Below, piece by piece: positions 17,723 to 17,928 of a stretch of DNA of 17,928 bases. The translations under genes and the position numbers were made by a program. Numbering within the stretch: the stretch's first letter is position 1; each line of letters begins with the position of its first letter. Where the stretch lies: positions 1 through 17,928 of the forward strand of contig JAIRNQ010000210.1 of the NCBI GenBank assembly GCA_031257955.1, given 5' to 3'. Below the pieces are notes generated by a model, which was not told where the DNA came from, searched no databases, and saw only the letters and a program-made list of their open reading frames with translations. This DNA is from Deltaproteobacteria bacterium. GTDB taxonomy: Bacteria; Desulfobacterota; Desulfarculia; Adiutricales; Adiutricaceae.

Positions 17723-17928
17723 ATGTCGGAAGTGGATTTTGGCTTCGTGGAAGGCGTAATCGATGGGCACGGCGGCGCGCCCAACGCCGTCATCGCCATT
17801 TTGCAAGAAATACAGGAGCGCTATCGTTACATCCCCAGGGAGATCTTCCCGCTCCTCTCGTCCAGGGTGGGCTTGAGCCAAGCCAGGATCTTTTCGGTGG
17901 CCACCTTCTATGAAAACTTTTCCCTGGA
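17723..17928 (+). CDS. NADH dehydrogenase subunit E / HndA-like protein (5' fragment)
   Basis: This is the N-terminal 68 residues of a thioredoxin-like 2Fe-2S subunit of the NuoE/HndA/HydC family. These proteins pass electrons in complex I, NAD(P)-linked or bifurcating hydrogenases and formate dehydrogenases. The start ATGTCGGAAG is preceded by AAGGGG at a short spacing. The visible part reads MSEVDFGFVEGV, then a helix with AVIAILQEIQERYRYIPREIF, then LSQARIFSVATFYENFSL, which closely fits the family's conserved (V/I)ATFYxxFSL segment. The cysteine ligands lie beyond the window, so an intact cluster cannot be checked. Whether it belongs to a Nuo complex or a hydrogenase depends on the next genes. 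It is not co-transcribed with fumarase, because a terminator and a 616-base gap lie between them. Confidence 0.88.
   Translation, partial: MSEVDFGFVEGVIDGHGGAPNAVIAILQEIQERYRYIPREIFPLLSSRVGLSQARIFSVATFYENFSL

Overview
The window looks like chromosome of a flagellated Gram-negative bacterium. Three things point to the Desulfobacterota (old Deltaproteobacteria): a fliF-fliG-fliH block, a sigma-54-type promoter upstream of it, and a class I fumarase alpha subunit near an HndA/NuoE-like gene. This placement is inference, because no rRNA or other marker is present. Eleven genes cover about 72% of the window, which is low for a bacterium. Nearly every long gap between genes contains its own short tandem repeat. 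That pattern would fit a lineage under relaxed selection, for example a host-associated one, but the sequence does not prove it.

Layout. 1-866: 3' end of a family 5 (Dpp/Opp type) solute-binding protein, + strand. 867-1656: gene-free, with a degenerate 35-bp array and one extra copy of a 120-bp block. 1657-6865, minus strand, read right to left: fliF, fliG, fliH and a SAM-dependent methyltransferase, probably one transcription unit from a sigma-54-like promoter at 6934-6949. No fliI follows fliH. 6866-7551: gap with a GC-rich hairpin and a 45/30-bp array. 7552-10128: secA, minus strand, with a good sigma-70 promoter embedded in a 33/34-bp array. 10564-11586: membrane-anchored M23/LytM peptidase, minus strand. 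11587-13008: 1.4-kb AT-rich divergent gap with a 91-bp array and a 34-bp array. 13009-14034: pssA, + strand. 14035-14624: gap with a three-copy GC-rich repeat. 14625-15884: SPOR-domain membrane protein. 15885-16263: gap holding a 46-bp array that runs into the next start codon. 16264-17106: fumarase alpha subunit, ended by a strong terminator. 17107-17722: gap with a duplicated block of about 171 bp. 17723-17928: 5' end of an HndA/NuoE-like 2Fe-2S subunit.

How the genes fit together. FliF (MS ring), FliG (rotor) and FliH (export ATPase regulator) build the flagellar base. SecA drives protein export. The M23 protein and the SPOR protein act on or bind septal peptidoglycan. PssA makes phosphatidylserine for the membrane. 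Fumarase and the HndA/NuoE-like subunit belong to central carbon and electron metabolism, but they are separated by a terminator.

The most unusual feature is the set of locus-specific tandem repeats at gene edges. In several cases the repeat unit includes part of a promoter, a start region or a gene 3' end.
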